DNA of 64,000 bases from Verrucomicrobiaceae bacterium (GCA_016713035.1 JADJPW010000001.1:1543262-1607261); one strand, 5' to 3'. Counted from the first letter of the stretch, positions 36,960 to 46,077 are shown. Notes: a model not told the origin generated them from the letters alone. Numbers and translations: made by a program.

Positions 36960-37808
36960 ATGCAATTCCGCCATCCCAAACACGACGTCTTCATTCCTGA
37001 TACCACCGATTCATGGACCGCCCTTCGTCGCGTGACCCATCTAGGCATCGTCTCGCATCAAGATGACCTAGAAATCGCCGCCTATCATGGCATCACCGAG
37101 TGCTTTCACACCAAGGACAAATGGTTCGGCGGCGTGGTCGTCACCGATGGTGCTGGTAGTCCGCGCAAAGGTGCCTATGCCAGCTACACGGATGAGGAGA
37201 TGCAGCTCGTCCGCCTCCATGAGCAGCAGAAGGCTGCCTTCGTCGGTGAATACAGCATTCAGATCCAGCTCGGCTATCCTAGTGAGGAAGTGAAGCGCCC
37301 TGGCCATGAGCCATGTGTAGCGGATTTAAAATTCATCCTCGAGCATGCCCAGCCGCAGGTGCTTTATCTCCACAATCCATGTGACCGCCACGACACGCAC
37401 GTCGCCACCGTATTGCGCTGCCTAGAGGCCATCCGCCAGCTCCCCAAGGACATGCGCCCCAAGAAAGTCTATGGCTGCGAGGTCTGGCGTAAGCTCGACT
37501 GGCTGCTCGCCCAGGACAAAGTCATGCTCGGTGTCGATAACCATCCCCATCTGCTGCGTCCGCTCCTCGGCGTCTTCGACAGCCAGATCGCTGGCGGAAA
37601 GCGCTACGACCTAGCGGAAGAAGGCCTGCGCCACGCCAATGCCACCTACTTCGACTCCCACACGACCGATAGCGCCACGCTGCTGAATTTCGCCATGGAC
37701 ATGACTCCACTCGTCGAGGACGACAGCCTCTGCGTGGTCGAATTCTCCACGAAATTCGTCCAGCGACTGGAGCAAGATGTGCGCGATCGGGTGAAGCGCT
37801 TCCTGTGA
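36960..37808 (+). CDS. PIG-L (LmbE-like) deacetylase
   Basis: 282 residues from ATG at 36960 (MQFRHPKHD); the frame is open from TTG at 36921. VTHLGIVSHQDDLEIAAYHG corresponds to the (A/S)HPDDxE zinc-binding motif, with Gln where Pro is usual. YLHNPCDRHDTHVATVL gives the distal His ligand. PIG-L enzymes remove N-acetyl groups from GlcNAc-type sugars in glycolipids, thiols or antibiotics. Substrate not deducible. It follows the repeat region and is convergent with the response regulator. Confidence 0.85.
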   Translation: MQFRHPKHDVFIPDTTDSWTALRRVTHLGIVSHQDDLEIAAYHGITECFHTKDKWFGGVVVTDGAGSPRKGAYASYTDEEMQLVRLHEQQKAAFVGEYSIQIQLGYPSEEVKRPGHEPCVADLKFILEHAQPQVLYLHNPCDRHDTHVATVLRCLEAIRQLPKDMRPKKVYGCEVWRKLDWLLAQDKVMLGVDNHPHLLRPLLGVFDSQIAGGKRYDLAEEGLRHANATYFDSHTTDSATLLNFAMDMTPLVEDDSLCVVEFSTKFVQRLEQDVRDRVKRFL

Positions 37809-37818
37809 GCCGCCACGC

Positions 37819-39102
37819 TCACTCCTTCAGCTTCCGCCGCAGCGTCGCACGGTTCATTTTCAGCGCCGCAGCCAGTCGCGTCGGCTTTTCATCGAATCGC
37901 CGCAAAAGCGTCTCCAGCATCGCGGTCTCCACTGTTTCGAGCAGCTCGTCATAGGACGGCATTTGATCATCTTCACCCGTCGTGCGCTGATCCAGCCACG
38001 CTGCGAGACTGCGGCGCATCGAGTCCTCCAGGTGATTCGTGCTCACAGCCCCAGAAATAGCCGCAGGCAAATGATGCGGCAATATCGTAGCACCGCCACA
38101 CACCGCCACCGCATGCGCCAGGGCCGCTTGCAGCTCACGCACATTTCCAGGCCAAGTGTGTACTTTCAGCAGCGCTAGCGCCTCGGCCGAAATCGCGTGA
38201 TTTCCGGCCATCGTCGCCGCCAGGGCCGGCAGATCGCCTGTACGCTCCCGCAGCGGCGGCAGCGTCACTCGCAGCACCGACAGTGCATAAAACAAATCCT
38301 CGCGGAAAAGCCCCGCAGCCACCTTCGCGGCCAGATCCTCACTACTCGCTGCCAAAAGCCGTGCGGCGGTGTTTTTTGCCGTGATGCGGCCCATCAGCGC
38401 CCCTTGCAGCGGCTTGGACCAGGAGCCGATCTCATCGAGAAAGAGCACCCCAGCATCACTCTGCGCCAGCGCATCATTCAGAGCCGCCTCTGCACGCTCT
38501 GCGGGCCATTCATCCGCACGGAATTCACGCAGCACCTCACCCGCTCGGGCGCTGTGACGATGGATCACACTCGCCGCGAGGCTTTTTCCACTCCCCGGCG
38601 GCCCCAGCAGCAGCACCGGCAGCTCGCAGCCACTCGCCCGGGCGATCTCGGCAAAGGCACGCTGCATCGGCTCACTACTCCCGATCATACTCGCCGCGCC
38701 AGGCTTCTGCGCAGCCTTTGGCGCATGCAGCACCTCACGCAGCACACGCTGGATATCGGCCAGATTCAGCGGCTTCAGGAAATACTCACGCGCCCCCAGT
38801 CGCCGTGCCTCCAGCGCCGTGTCCAGCGTGCCATGCGCCGTGATCACCATCACGGGCGGCGGATTCTTCAGCGCCTGGATCTTCTCCAGCACACGCAGCC
38901 CACTCATATCCGGCAGCCCCACATCCAGCAGCACCAGCGCAAAGCTTTGCTCCCCCAGCTTATCCAGCCCGCCCTGGCCACTGGCCGCCACTACCGCCAC
39001 CGCATCCTGACGGCGCACCACCGTCGCTAGAGCGGCGGCGAGAGCGTATTCGTCCTCGATGATGAGAATGGCAGGCGGCATGCCCACCCTCTCTAAACTC
39101 AT
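37819..39102 (-). CDS. NtrC-like response regulator with atypical AAA+ domain
   Basis: 427 residues. The N-terminal receiver has ILIIEDE, the phospho-acceptor in LVLLDVGLPDMSG, and a late Lys in FLKPLN. The AAA+ domain has Walker A GPPGSGKS, Walker B VLFLDEIG, and the FREDLFYALSVLRVTLPPLRER motif. Between the Walker motifs, the GAFTGA loop that contacts sigma-54 is absent and the region is short. The C-terminus is a Fis-type helix-turn-helix (RLAAALKMNRATLRRKLKE). It may therefore regulate transcription without sigma-54. ATG at 39081 (MPPAILIIEDE) is an alternative start. It diverges from proB across about 80 bases, and no histidine kinase is adjacent. Confidence 0.82.
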   Translation of the reverse strand: MSLERVGMPPAILIIEDEYALAAALATVVRRQDAVAVVAASGQGGLDKLGEQSFALVLLDVGLPDMSGLRVLEKIQALKNPPPVMVITAHGTLDTALEARRLGAREYFLKPLNLADIQRVLREVLHAPKAAQKPGAASMIGSSEPMQRAFAEIARASGCELPVLLLGPPGSGKSLAASVIHRHSARAGEVLREFRADEWPAERAEAALNDALAQSDAGVLFLDEIGSWSKPLQGALMGRITAKNTAARLLAASSEDLAAKVAAGLFREDLFYALSVLRVTLPPLRERTGDLPALAATMAGNHAISAEALALLKVHTWPGNVRELQAALAHAVAVCGGATILPHHLPAAISGAVSTNHLEDSMRRSLAAWLDQRTTGEDDQMPSYDELLETVETAMLETLLRRFDEKPTRLAAALKMNRATLRRKLKE

Positions 39103-39184
39103 GCCGCCTCGATGGCAATCACCGTGCTGCTTGGCTGTGAAAACTGCTTTCCCCCGCCCTCAGGGCGTCCATAGTCCGCGCCCC

Positions 39185-39970
39185 ATGTCCCGCACCGCCC
39201 AGCGTATCGTATTGAAGTTCGGATCAGGCATCTTGACGAAGGTCAGCACGCCTGAGCCAGACCCCGTACAGCTCCGCAAGCTCGTCGAAGCCGTCGCACT
39301 GCTCAAGCAGGCAGGTCACGCCGTCGTCATCGTCACCAGTGGCGCTGTAGCCTCCGGCCTGAAGCCCCTCGAATTCGCCCAGCGTCCCACCGATGTCACC
39401 ACCCTCCAGGCACTCGCCGCCGTCGGCCAGACACACCTCATGCACGCCTACGAGAGCCTCCTGCGGGACCATGGCCTCCATGTCGCCCAGCTTTTAGTCA
39501 CCCATGAGGACTTCGACACCGCAGACCGTGCTCCGCGTGTCAAAGCCGTGCTCCAGCGCCTCCTCGACTTCCCCCAAGTCGTCCCCGTCATCAATGAAAA
39601 CGACAGCGTCGCCATCGAAGAGCTACGCTATGGCGACAATGACAAACTCTCCGCCCGCATCGCCCAGTTCTGGGGTGCCACCACCCTCATCCTCCTCACC
39701 AGCGCCCCCGGCCTCCTGCGTGACATGAAAAAGCCCGAGGAAGGCCCCATTCCCCTCGTCGAAGACATCGACGCCGTCCTCCACCACGCCGAAGAAGAAA
39801 AATCGAAGCTCGGCACCGGCGGCATGATCTCAAAACTCCGCGCCGTCCAAGACGCCGTCAACGCCGGCATTGACTGCATCATCGCCAGCGGCCGCCACGC
39901 CGAGCAGCTCCCCGCCATCGTCAAAGGCGAGGGCATCTGCACCCGCTTTCCTGGAAAGAAGTTGCTTTGA
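39185..39970 (+). CDS. proB: Glutamate 5-kinase, short form without PUA domain
   Basis: 262 residues from ATG at 39185 (MSRTAQRIVLKFGSGIL). Amino-acid-kinase-fold motifs are VLKFGSGIL, VIVTSGAVASGL, PVINENDSVAIEE, FGDND-like YGDNDKLSARIA and GTGGMISKLRA. It phosphorylates glutamate in the first step of proline synthesis. It ends soon after the kinase domain and lacks the C-terminal PUA domain of the E. coli enzyme, which occurs in other lineages. proA is not adjacent. Confidence 0.93.
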   Translation: MSRTAQRIVLKFGSGILTKVSTPEPDPVQLRKLVEAVALLKQAGHAVVIVTSGAVASGLKPLEFAQRPTDVTTLQALAAVGQTHLMHAYESLLRDHGLHVAQLLVTHEDFDTADRAPRVKAVLQRLLDFPQVVPVINENDSVAIEELRYGDNDKLSARIAQFWGATTLILLTSAPGLLRDMKKPEEGPIPLVEDIDAVLHHAEEEKSKLGTGGMISKLRAVQDAVNAGIDCIIASGRHAEQLPAIVKGEGICTRFPGKKLL

Positions 39971-40003
39971 CCTCGGGGCACCGACACCTCAAATTAGGCC
40001 GTT

Positions 40004-41206
40004 ATGATTACCCACCTTCACATAAAGAACTTCAAGTCCCTCGTGGACTTCGATTTGCCAGAGGAAGGTCACGATTTGGGGAAATTTGTCTGCTTAGTCG
40101 GCATGAACGGCTCCGGAAAAAGCACCGTGCTTCAGGCGCTGGATTTTTTGGCTCACTTGATGGAAGGAGATGTTAGTGAGTGGTTGGAAAGGCGGGAGTG
40201 GGAAATGGGGGACTTAGCGAGTCGAATTTCCGGAATGGGATTGGCTGTTCAGAGGCCATCACCGCTAGTTCCTTTTGCCTTAGACGTTAATCTTAATGGT
40301 CAAAGAGTATGTTGGGAGGGTTTATTCGACCGTCGGCAAAAGCGCTGCAAAGTAGAGAGCGTGAAGCTACGCGGTCATGTTGTAATGAATCACTTGCAGG
40401 GCAGGCTGGAGTATGAAGAGCGTGGTTTTCATGGGCCGCTCACGTCCGAGAAAACAGGTACCCTAAATTTCGAAGGCTCCATACTTTCTGTCCACACGAA
40501 GCTGCCTGTGCCTGCAGTTCGCGATCTGCGGGCTTTTTTGCTCGGCCTAAAGTCTCTTGAACTACTCAGTCCGTCTGCCATGCGACGTCGCTCTAGACGC
40601 GGAGAGGACATCGGACATGGCGGCGAGCAGCTTTCCGCCTTTTTAGATACTCTGTCAGCGAAATCCAAAGCATCCTTACTGAGCGATTTGAGACATTTTT
40701 ATCCATTTTTGACACGGCTAGATGTTTCCACGGTTCGCGGTGGCTGGAAGAAGCTGGGAGGCTGGGAGCAACTGGGTTCCACGAACTTTAATATCTCCGC
40801 CAGCCACATGAATGACGGCATGCTCCGCGTGATCGCCATCTTAGCACAGGCTTATAGTGAGCATCCAGTACTGCTGTTTGATGAGATCGAAAACGGCATC
40901 AATCCAGAGCTGGTCGAAAAGCTGGTGGATTTCTTGGTGAACCTAAAAAACAAGCAGGTCATCGTCACCACGCACAGTCCGATGATTTTAAACTACCTAG
41001 AAGACAAAGTGGCAAAGGAGAGCGTGTACCTTCTATACCGCGATAAAGCGGGGCACACACGCTCCACACGGTTTTTCGACATCCCGGAGGTCGGGGCTAA
41101 ATTGGAGGCACTCGGACCTGGAGAGGTCTTTGCGGACACGAATCTGACAAAACTCACGCAGAAGCTACCGAAACGCAGGCGGGACACCACCCAACGAGCC
41201 GCATGA
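40004..41206 (+). CDS. AAA-family ATPase of the OLD/RecF-like type, gene A of a two-gene module
   Basis: 400 residues. The N-terminus ITHLHIKNFKSLVDFDLPEE and Walker A LVGMNGSGKST (32-42) are those of SMC/RecF/OLD-like ATPases. The signature region is SASHMNDGMLRVIAILA, Walker B is VLLFDEIENGINPE, and the H-loop is VIVTTHSPM. This class appears in several anti-phage systems paired with a TOPRIM or other nuclease (OLD/Gabija, PARIS, retron-associated). The next gene overlaps by four bases (ATGA), so the two are coupled. Composition is lower in GC than in proB or purU on either side, by eye, suggesting transfer. Confidence 0.8.
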   Translation: MITHLHIKNFKSLVDFDLPEEGHDLGKFVCLVGMNGSGKSTVLQALDFLAHLMEGDVSEWLERREWEMGDLASRISGMGLAVQRPSPLVPFALDVNLNGQRVCWEGLFDRRQKRCKVESVKLRGHVVMNHLQGRLEYEERGFHGPLTSEKTGTLNFEGSILSVHTKLPVPAVRDLRAFLLGLKSLELLSPSAMRRRSRRGEDIGHGGEQLSAFLDTLSAKSKASLLSDLRHFYPFLTRLDVSTVRGGWKKLGGWEQLGSTNFNISASHMNDGMLRVIAILAQAYSEHPVLLFDEIENGINPELVEKLVDFLVNLKNKQVIVTTHSPMILNYLEDKVAKESVYLLYRDKAGHTRSTRFFDIPEVGAKLEALGPGEVFADTNLTKLTQKLPKRRRDTTQRAA

Positions 41207-41931
41207 TCATCATCGTTTCAGGAGAAGGAGCCACCGACATCGGCTACTGCACGGATGCGGCAGCGATTTGTGAGCCGCCCGAGTTTCAGCCTGGAGCTAT
41301 GGGAGCCTTCATTGATGCCCTAGTCAGTCCAATCTGGGGCTATTCACCGCTGGAGAGTACAGGCATCCGATTCATGAGGAAGGCCGAACTTGGCCGCAGA
41401 GGTCGTGAAAAGAGGGGAATGTCATTGCCCGGCAAAAAAAGAGGCAAAGACACCTCCTTCTTCTTCAAAAATGCCATGACGCTCGCCACTTATGCCCTGC
41501 AAGTGGAGCGCTCGGAAAAGCTGCCCACCATGGCGGTGCTGTTTCGTGACACGGATGGCACAGCCAGCACCGAACGCGGAGCTAGGCGCAAAAAACTCGA
41601 CTCGATGAATCTTGGCTTCGAAGCCGCCGGGTATCCAAGAGGCGTCCCCATGCTGCCGAAGCCGAAAAGTGAAGCCTGGCTGCTCTGTGCACTCAAAAAG
41701 AACCCCTACCAACACTGCGCCGAATTGGAAACCATCTCCGGCAATGACAACAGCCCGCAAAGCGCCAAAAAACAGCTAGCCGCTGCTCTCACAGCACACG
41801 AGGCCACTTTGAGTGATCTGAACCAAATGATCTTCACCGAGCAACTTGTGCCTGCCAAGATCGACATGCCCAGCTTCAACGAATTCCGCGCCAGGCTCGA
41901 AGAAGTCGCCCGCGCAATGCTCACGAACTGA
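41203..41931 (+). CDS. TOPRIM-like (DUF4276-like) partner protein, gene B of the module
   Basis: 242 residues. It begins MIIIVSGEGATDIG, matching the strand-EGxTD pattern of TOPRIM folds (Glu8). A second acidic pair occurs in AVLFRDTDGT (Asp116, Asp118), the DxD of TOPRIM nucleases. Then comes PKPKSEAWLLCALKK, a segment of the kind seen in DUF4276-like proteins. A nuclease role is inferred from these motifs. It overlaps gene A by four bases. Together they look like an ATPase plus TOPRIM effector, a common phage-defence design, but no named system could be assigned by eye. Confidence 0.6.
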   Translation: MIIIVSGEGATDIGYCTDAAAICEPPEFQPGAMGAFIDALVSPIWGYSPLESTGIRFMRKAELGRRGREKRGMSLPGKKRGKDTSFFFKNAMTLATYALQVERSEKLPTMAVLFRDTDGTASTERGARRKKLDSMNLGFEAAGYPRGVPMLPKPKSEAWLLCALKKNPYQHCAELETISGNDNSPQSAKKQLAAALTAHEATLSDLNQMIFTEQLVPAKIDMPSFNEFRARLEEVARAMLTN

Positions 41932-41955
41932 ACCCATCCGTAATACGCATCTACC

Positions 41956-42810
41956 ATGCCCGAAACCGCCACCCTCCTCATCCACTGCCCAGACCGGCCA
42001 GGGCTCGTACATGACGTCACAGGCTTCATTTCATCCCACCGTGGGAACATCATCGACCTCCAGCAGCACATTGATGAAGATCAGAACGCCTTCTTCATGC
42101 GCCTCGAGTGGAGCCTAGAGCACTTCGCCCTCGAAAAAGAAGAAATCGAAGCACGCCTCCAGCCCATGGCCCGCAGGCATGAAATGCAGCTCAAGCTCGC
42201 CTTTTCCAGCCAGCGCAAGCGTGTCGCCCTCTTTGTCACCAAAGAAAACCACTGCCTCTACGACCTCCTCGCACGCTACGAAGCCGGCGAGCTCCCCGTG
42301 GACATCCCCTGCATCATCTCCAATCACGACACCCTCCGCCCCGCAGCCGAGCGCTTTGGCATCCCATTCCATCGCTTTGAAATCACCAAGGACAACAAAG
42401 CGCAGCAAGAGCAGGCCATGATCGCCCTCCTCCGCTCCGAAAAAGTCGATACCGTCGTACTCGCCAAATACATGCAGATCATCGGCCCTGCCATGATCGC
42501 CGAGTTCCCCAACCGCATCCTCAACATCCACCACAGCTTCCTCCCCGCCTTCATCGGAGCAAAGCCCTACCATCAGGCCTTTGAGCGCGGCGTGAAAATC
42601 ATCGGCGCCACCAGCCACTACGTCACCGCAGAGCTCGATCAGGGCCCCATCCTCCACCAGGATGTCATGCGCGTCAGTCACGAGGACACCGTCGCCGACC
42701 TCGTGCGACTCGGGCGTGATTTGGAGAAAAACGTCCTCGCCAAAGCCCTCTGGTGGCATGTCCGCGATCAGGTGCTCGTCTTCAAAAACAAGACCGTCGT
42801 GTTTGATTGA
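41956..42810 (+). CDS. purU: Formyltetrahydrofolate deformylase
   Basis: 284 residues. N-terminal ACT domain (LIHCPDRPGLVHDVTGFISSH) followed by the formyltransferase-like hydrolase domain: VALFVTKENHCLYDLL, NHDTLRP, NIHHSFLPAFIGAKPYHQAFERG (shown in parts), and the catalytic Asp region TAELDQGPI. It releases formate from 10-formyl-THF, supplying formate and free THF. Full length. It starts 24 bases after the ATPase/TOPRIM-like module. Confidence 0.95.
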   Translation: MPETATLLIHCPDRPGLVHDVTGFISSHRGNIIDLQQHIDEDQNAFFMRLEWSLEHFALEKEEIEARLQPMARRHEMQLKLAFSSQRKRVALFVTKENHCLYDLLARYEAGELPVDIPCIISNHDTLRPAAERFGIPFHRFEITKDNKAQQEQAMIALLRSEKVDTVVLAKYMQIIGPAMIAEFPNRILNIHHSFLPAFIGAKPYHQAFERGVKIIGATSHYVTAELDQGPILHQDVMRVSHEDTVADLVRLGRDLEKNVLAKALWWHVRDQVLVFKNKTVVFD

Positions 42811-42843
42811 CCCCACGCACGATCAGCCCACCATACGGGCCGC

Positions 42844-43791
42844 ATGAAGCCGCTCATCGCCCTCCTCCTTCTCCTCACCACTGCCCTCCACGCCGCCGCG
42901 CCCACCCATCCGCCGCGCACCTGGACCTCCAGTGACGGCAAATCGAAGTTCGAAGGCAACCTACTCGAATTCTCCGAAACCGAAGTCCGCATCCGCCGCA
43001 GCGCCGACTTCAATCAATTCAAGCTCCCGCTCGACAAACTCTCCGCCGAAGACCAAGCCCACGTCCGCGGCCTCCTACGTGAAAAACGCCGCGACGCTGG
43101 CCTTACCGAAGGCAGCTACGCCGCCAAAATCACCGGCCAGTTCGTCCAAGGCGTCTCCAAACAAGGCCTGAACTACCAGCTTTGGGGCAACCCCAAACTC
43201 GATGCCACCCAGCGCTACCCCATCGTCATCTGGCTCCACGGCGCAGGCCAGAGCGGCAGCGACAACGAAGCGCAGCTCGGCGGCGCGCCGAAAAACTGGA
43301 CCTCGGAGCCTGCGCAGAAAGAGCAGCCGTGCTTCCTGCTCGCGCCGCAGTGCCCCTCGCGCGACATTGGCTGGAAGGATCAGGTCGCCGCGAACGTGCT
43401 CGCCCTAGTCGCCGATCTCGCAGACCACCTCCCCATCGACGAAAAACGCCTCTACCTCACCGGCAGCAGCATGGGCGGCTTTGGCACCTTCCACCTCGCC
43501 ACCAGGTTCCCCAATGTCTTCGCCGCCTGCGTCCCCCTCTGCGGCGGAGCCGACCCCAAAAACGCCGAATCGCTCAAAACCACGCCCTTCTGGGTCTTCC
43601 ACGGCGACCAGGACGACATGGTCCCCGTCGATCGCTCCCGCGCCATCGTCAAAGCCGTCAAAGAAATCGGCGGCACCCGCATGAACTACACCGAGCTCGC
43701 CGGCGCCGGCCACGGCATCACCGGCCTCGTCTATCCCAATCCCGAACTCCACGACTGGCTCTTCAAGCAGGTCAAAGGCAAATCAGACTGA
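42844..43791 (+). CDS. Secreted alpha/beta-hydrolase (esterase) with N-terminal SHD1 domain
   Basis: 315 residues with a signal peptide (MKPLIALLLLLTTALHAAAP). Residues about 25-80 form an SHD1-like module (RTWTSSDGKSKFEG...LPLDKLSAEDQAHV), frequent in secreted proteins of this phylum. The hydrolase follows: YPIVIWLHGAGQSG, nucleophile in LTGSSMGGFGT, Asp in FHGDQDDMVPV, His in GAGHGITG. It resembles predicted phospholipase/carboxylesterase peptidase-like hydrolases. Substrate unknown. The same SHD1 module opens the PSD1 protein at 50.7-52.7 kb. Confidence 0.85.
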   Translation: MKPLIALLLLLTTALHAAAPTHPPRTWTSSDGKSKFEGNLLEFSETEVRIRRSADFNQFKLPLDKLSAEDQAHVRGLLREKRRDAGLTEGSYAAKITGQFVQGVSKQGLNYQLWGNPKLDATQRYPIVIWLHGAGQSGSDNEAQLGGAPKNWTSEPAQKEQPCFLLAPQCPSRDIGWKDQVAANVLALVADLADHLPIDEKRLYLTGSSMGGFGTFHLATRFPNVFAACVPLCGGADPKNAESLKTTPFWVFHGDQDDMVPVDRSRAIVKAVKEIGGTRMNYTELAGAGHGITGLVYPNPELHDWLFKQVKGKSD

Positions 43792-43845
43792 ACTTCCAAC
43801 ACCGAACAACCGAGAACAGGGAACCGAGAACCGAGAACCAAACCA

Positions 43846-44322
43846 GTGCTCCACCACCACCACAGCGCCACCTGCAAGCACCATGACAAGCACTCCGCCC
43901 GCGAGCTGCTCGCCACGGCACTGGAAAAAGCAAAAAACGCCGGCCTACGCCGCACCAAAGCCCTCGAAAACGTCCTCGGCATCCTCATCCAGGCTCATGA
44001 GCCCATGAACCTCGCCGACGTCTCCGAGTCCCCCAAGCTCGAAACAGGAGCCGACCGCGCCACCGTCTATCGCCTACTCGTGAAGCTCGAAGAGCACGGC
44101 ATCATCCGTCAACTCGGCCTCCACGACCGCAGCACCTACTACACCATCATCGAAGAAGGCCGCCACGACGACTACCTCGTCTGCACCGGCTGCGGCCGCA
44201 TCCAGCGCCTCGACATCTCCTGCCCCGTCGAAGCCCTCGAACGCGACATCGAAAAATCCACCGGCTTCAAACGCCTCTACCACGAACTCGAATTCTACGG
44301 CCTGTGTCCGAAGTGCGGCTAG
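43846..44322 (+). CDS. Fur-family metal-dependent transcriptional regulator
   Basis: 158 residues. A His-rich start (LHHHHSATCKHHDKH) is followed by the winged-helix domain (RRTKALENVLGILI...GADRATVYRLLVKLEEHGIIRQL). The dimer/metal domain follows with HDDYLVCTGCGRIQ and a late GLCPKCG, the two CxxC pairs of a structural zinc site. It represses genes when metal-bound. It could be Fur, Zur or PerR; the His-rich N-terminus favours a zinc/nickel sensor, but this is weak. The start is GTG at 43846, with no clear Shine-Dalgarno; the leader contains short tandem CCGAGAAC units. Confidence 0.85.
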   Translation: MLHHHHSATCKHHDKHSARELLATALEKAKNAGLRRTKALENVLGILIQAHEPMNLADVSESPKLETGADRATVYRLLVKLEEHGIIRQLGLHDRSTYYTIIEEGRHDDYLVCTGCGRIQRLDISCPVEALERDIEKSTGFKRLYHELEFYGLCPKCG

Positions 44323-44380
44323 TTCCCAAAAACGGAAAGGCAAAGCTTGCCGCATAAGTTTCTGGTGTTACGGTTTAACC

Positions 44381-44668
44381 ATGATCGTCCACTTCGCTTG
44401 CAAGGACACAGCAACGATTTTCGAGGGGGCCGCCGTAAAGCGGCTGCCCAAAGACTTGCAGATCGCCGCCTCGCGCAAACTGCAGGCTATTCATGTCGCA
44501 GCAAGCATAGCCGATCTCCAGTCCATCCCGGGACTGCGCTGCAAAAAGCTCACTGGAAAGTTCAAGGACTTTTGGAGCATTCGCGTGAATGATCAGTGGC
44601 GTATCATTTTCACCTGGACCGAGCCACCGCCTGAAGCCCTTAACGTACAACTCACGGACTACCACTAA
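44381..44668 (+). CDS. higB: HigB-like (RelE superfamily) mRNA-interferase toxin
   Basis: 95 residues, typical length. Motifs of the HigB/RelE fold: RLPKDLQIAASRKLQAIH, LRCKKLTGKFKDFWSIRVNDQWRIIFTW (in parts, the basic catalytic strand region), and LTDYH at the end. Such toxins cut mRNA at the ribosome. It precedes the antitoxin by 11 bases, the HigBA order. Confidence 0.9.
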   Translation: MIVHFACKDTATIFEGAAVKRLPKDLQIAASRKLQAIHVAASIADLQSIPGLRCKKLTGKFKDFWSIRVNDQWRIIFTWTEPPPEALNVQLTDYH

Positions 44669-44679
44669 ACAGCCTCCAT

Positions 44680-45009
44680 ATGAAAAAACGAACCCACACC
44701 AAACAAGACCTGCTGCCGCTCACCCATCCTGGCGAGCTATTGCTGCTGGAATTCCTCGAGCCAGCAGGCATCAGCCAGTCCCGACTTGCACAGGCTTCAG
44801 GAATTAGCGTTAGCCGAATCAATGACCTCATCAAAGGTCGCCGAGGCATCACGCCTGACACCGCAATCCGGCTTGGGGCCGCCCTGGGGATTAGCGCCGA
44901 GTTCTGGCTCAATCTCCAGCATGATTACGACATGCGCCTCGCCCGCAGGGAACGAAAAGCCGAATACGACTCCATCCAGCGCATGCCCGAGCTACAGGCC
45001 GCCGCGTGA
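44680..45009 (+). CDS. higA: HigA-family antitoxin (XRE helix-turn-helix)
   Basis: 109 residues. HPGELLLLEFLEPAGISQSRLAQASGISVSRINDLIKGRRGIT (in parts) is the HigA/VapI-type DNA-binding domain, followed by AIRLGAALGISAEFWLNLQ. It neutralises HigB and represses the operon. It is convergent with recF, with three bases between stops. Confidence 0.93.
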   Translation: MKKRTHTKQDLLPLTHPGELLLLEFLEPAGISQSRLAQASGISVSRINDLIKGRRGITPDTAIRLGAALGISAEFWLNLQHDYDMRLARRERKAEYDSIQRMPELQAAA

Positions 45010-45012
45010 TCG

Positions 45013-46077
45013 TCACACGGCCATCCCAAAAACCGGGTGAGTCACCGCATGCACCACCCCGCTTAGCGCGTCCTTCTCCGCCCAGTCGAGATTCGTCGTC
45101 GTGATGATCTTCTGCGTGCCATTCGGCAGCAAACTCAGCAGCGCCCGGCGACGATGCGCATCCAGCTCACCGAACACATCATCAATGAGCATCAGCGGAG
45201 CCTCGCCGCTTGATTTTTCCAGCACATGCGCCTGCGCGAGCTTCATCGACAACGCAAAGGACCGCTGCTGGCCCTCGCTAGCGAAGGTCGTCGCATCGCG
45301 ATCATTCAAAAACATCGCGATGTCATCCCGGTGCGGCCCAAAGACTGTCGAGCGTGATTTGGACTCTTCCTCGCGCATCCCCGCCAGCGCCTCAAACAGG
45401 CTCCCGGCCTCAAACGTGCTCGTGAAGGCGATCCGCGTGCTTTCCGCGCCTTCGCTCAAATGCGCATGCGCCTCCGAAACCTGCGGATTCAGCGCCTCGC
45501 AGAGTTCCGCGCGTCTTTGCCACAAAACCGCCGCGAAGCCGTCCATCACCCGCGCAAAAGCGTCCGCCTGTTTCCAGGCGATCACGGCATCGCGCTTCAA
45601 AACATAGTTCCGACCTCGCAAAGCCCGCTCATAGCCCCGCAGAGCATGCAAGTAGTCCGGAAACATCTGACTGGCCGCAAAGTCCAAAAAACGCCGCCGA
45701 TGCTCCGCGCCACCGCGCAGCAGATTCATGTCGCGATGGTCCATCCAAACCACCAAACCGGCCGCCGCGAGGTAATCAGCCGACTTCCCACACGTCACGC
45801 CATCCAGCGCCAAACGTCTCGCCGTGGCCGATTGCGCATACCGCAGCCGTTTCCCGCTCCACACCGCCTCCACGAGGCAAGTCGAAGCCTCAAAGCGCAC
45901 CAGCTCGCTCCGATTCGTCGTCCTCGGCGACTGCAACCGCATCAACACACACGCCGCCTCGATGAGTGACGTCTTCCCCTGCGCATTCCGCCCCACCAGC
46001 AACGTCACATCCGGGTGCAGCTCCACCTTCGCCTCGGCGAAACAGCGGAAATCACGCACAAACAAATCGGTAAGCAT
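45013..46077 (-). CDS. recF: DNA replication and repair protein RecF
   Basis: 354 residues from ATG at 46077 (MLTDLFVRDFRCFAEAKVEL). The frame stays open to 47301 but only because it shadows hisS. Motifs: Walker A LLVGRNAQGKTSLIEA, RRRFLDFAASQMFPDY, signature-like FASEGQQRSFALSMKLAQA, Walker B LMLIDDVFGELDAHRR. RecF loads RecA at single-strand gaps with RecO and RecR. It diverges from hisS across about 105 bases. Confidence 0.93.
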   Translation of the reverse strand: MLTDLFVRDFRCFAEAKVELHPDVTLLVGRNAQGKTSLIEAACVLMRLQSPRTTNRSELVRFEASTCLVEAVWSGKRLRYAQSATARRLALDGVTCGKSADYLAAAGLVVWMDHRDMNLLRGGAEHRRRFLDFAASQMFPDYLHALRGYERALRGRNYVLKRDAVIAWKQADAFARVMDGFAAVLWQRRAELCEALNPQVSEAHAHLSEGAESTRIAFTSTFEAGSLFEALAGMREEESKSRSTVFGPHRDDIAMFLNDRDATTFASEGQQRSFALSMKLAQAHVLEKSSGEAPLMLIDDVFGELDAHRRRALLSLLPNGTQKIITTTNLDWAEKDALSGVVHAVTHPVFGMAV

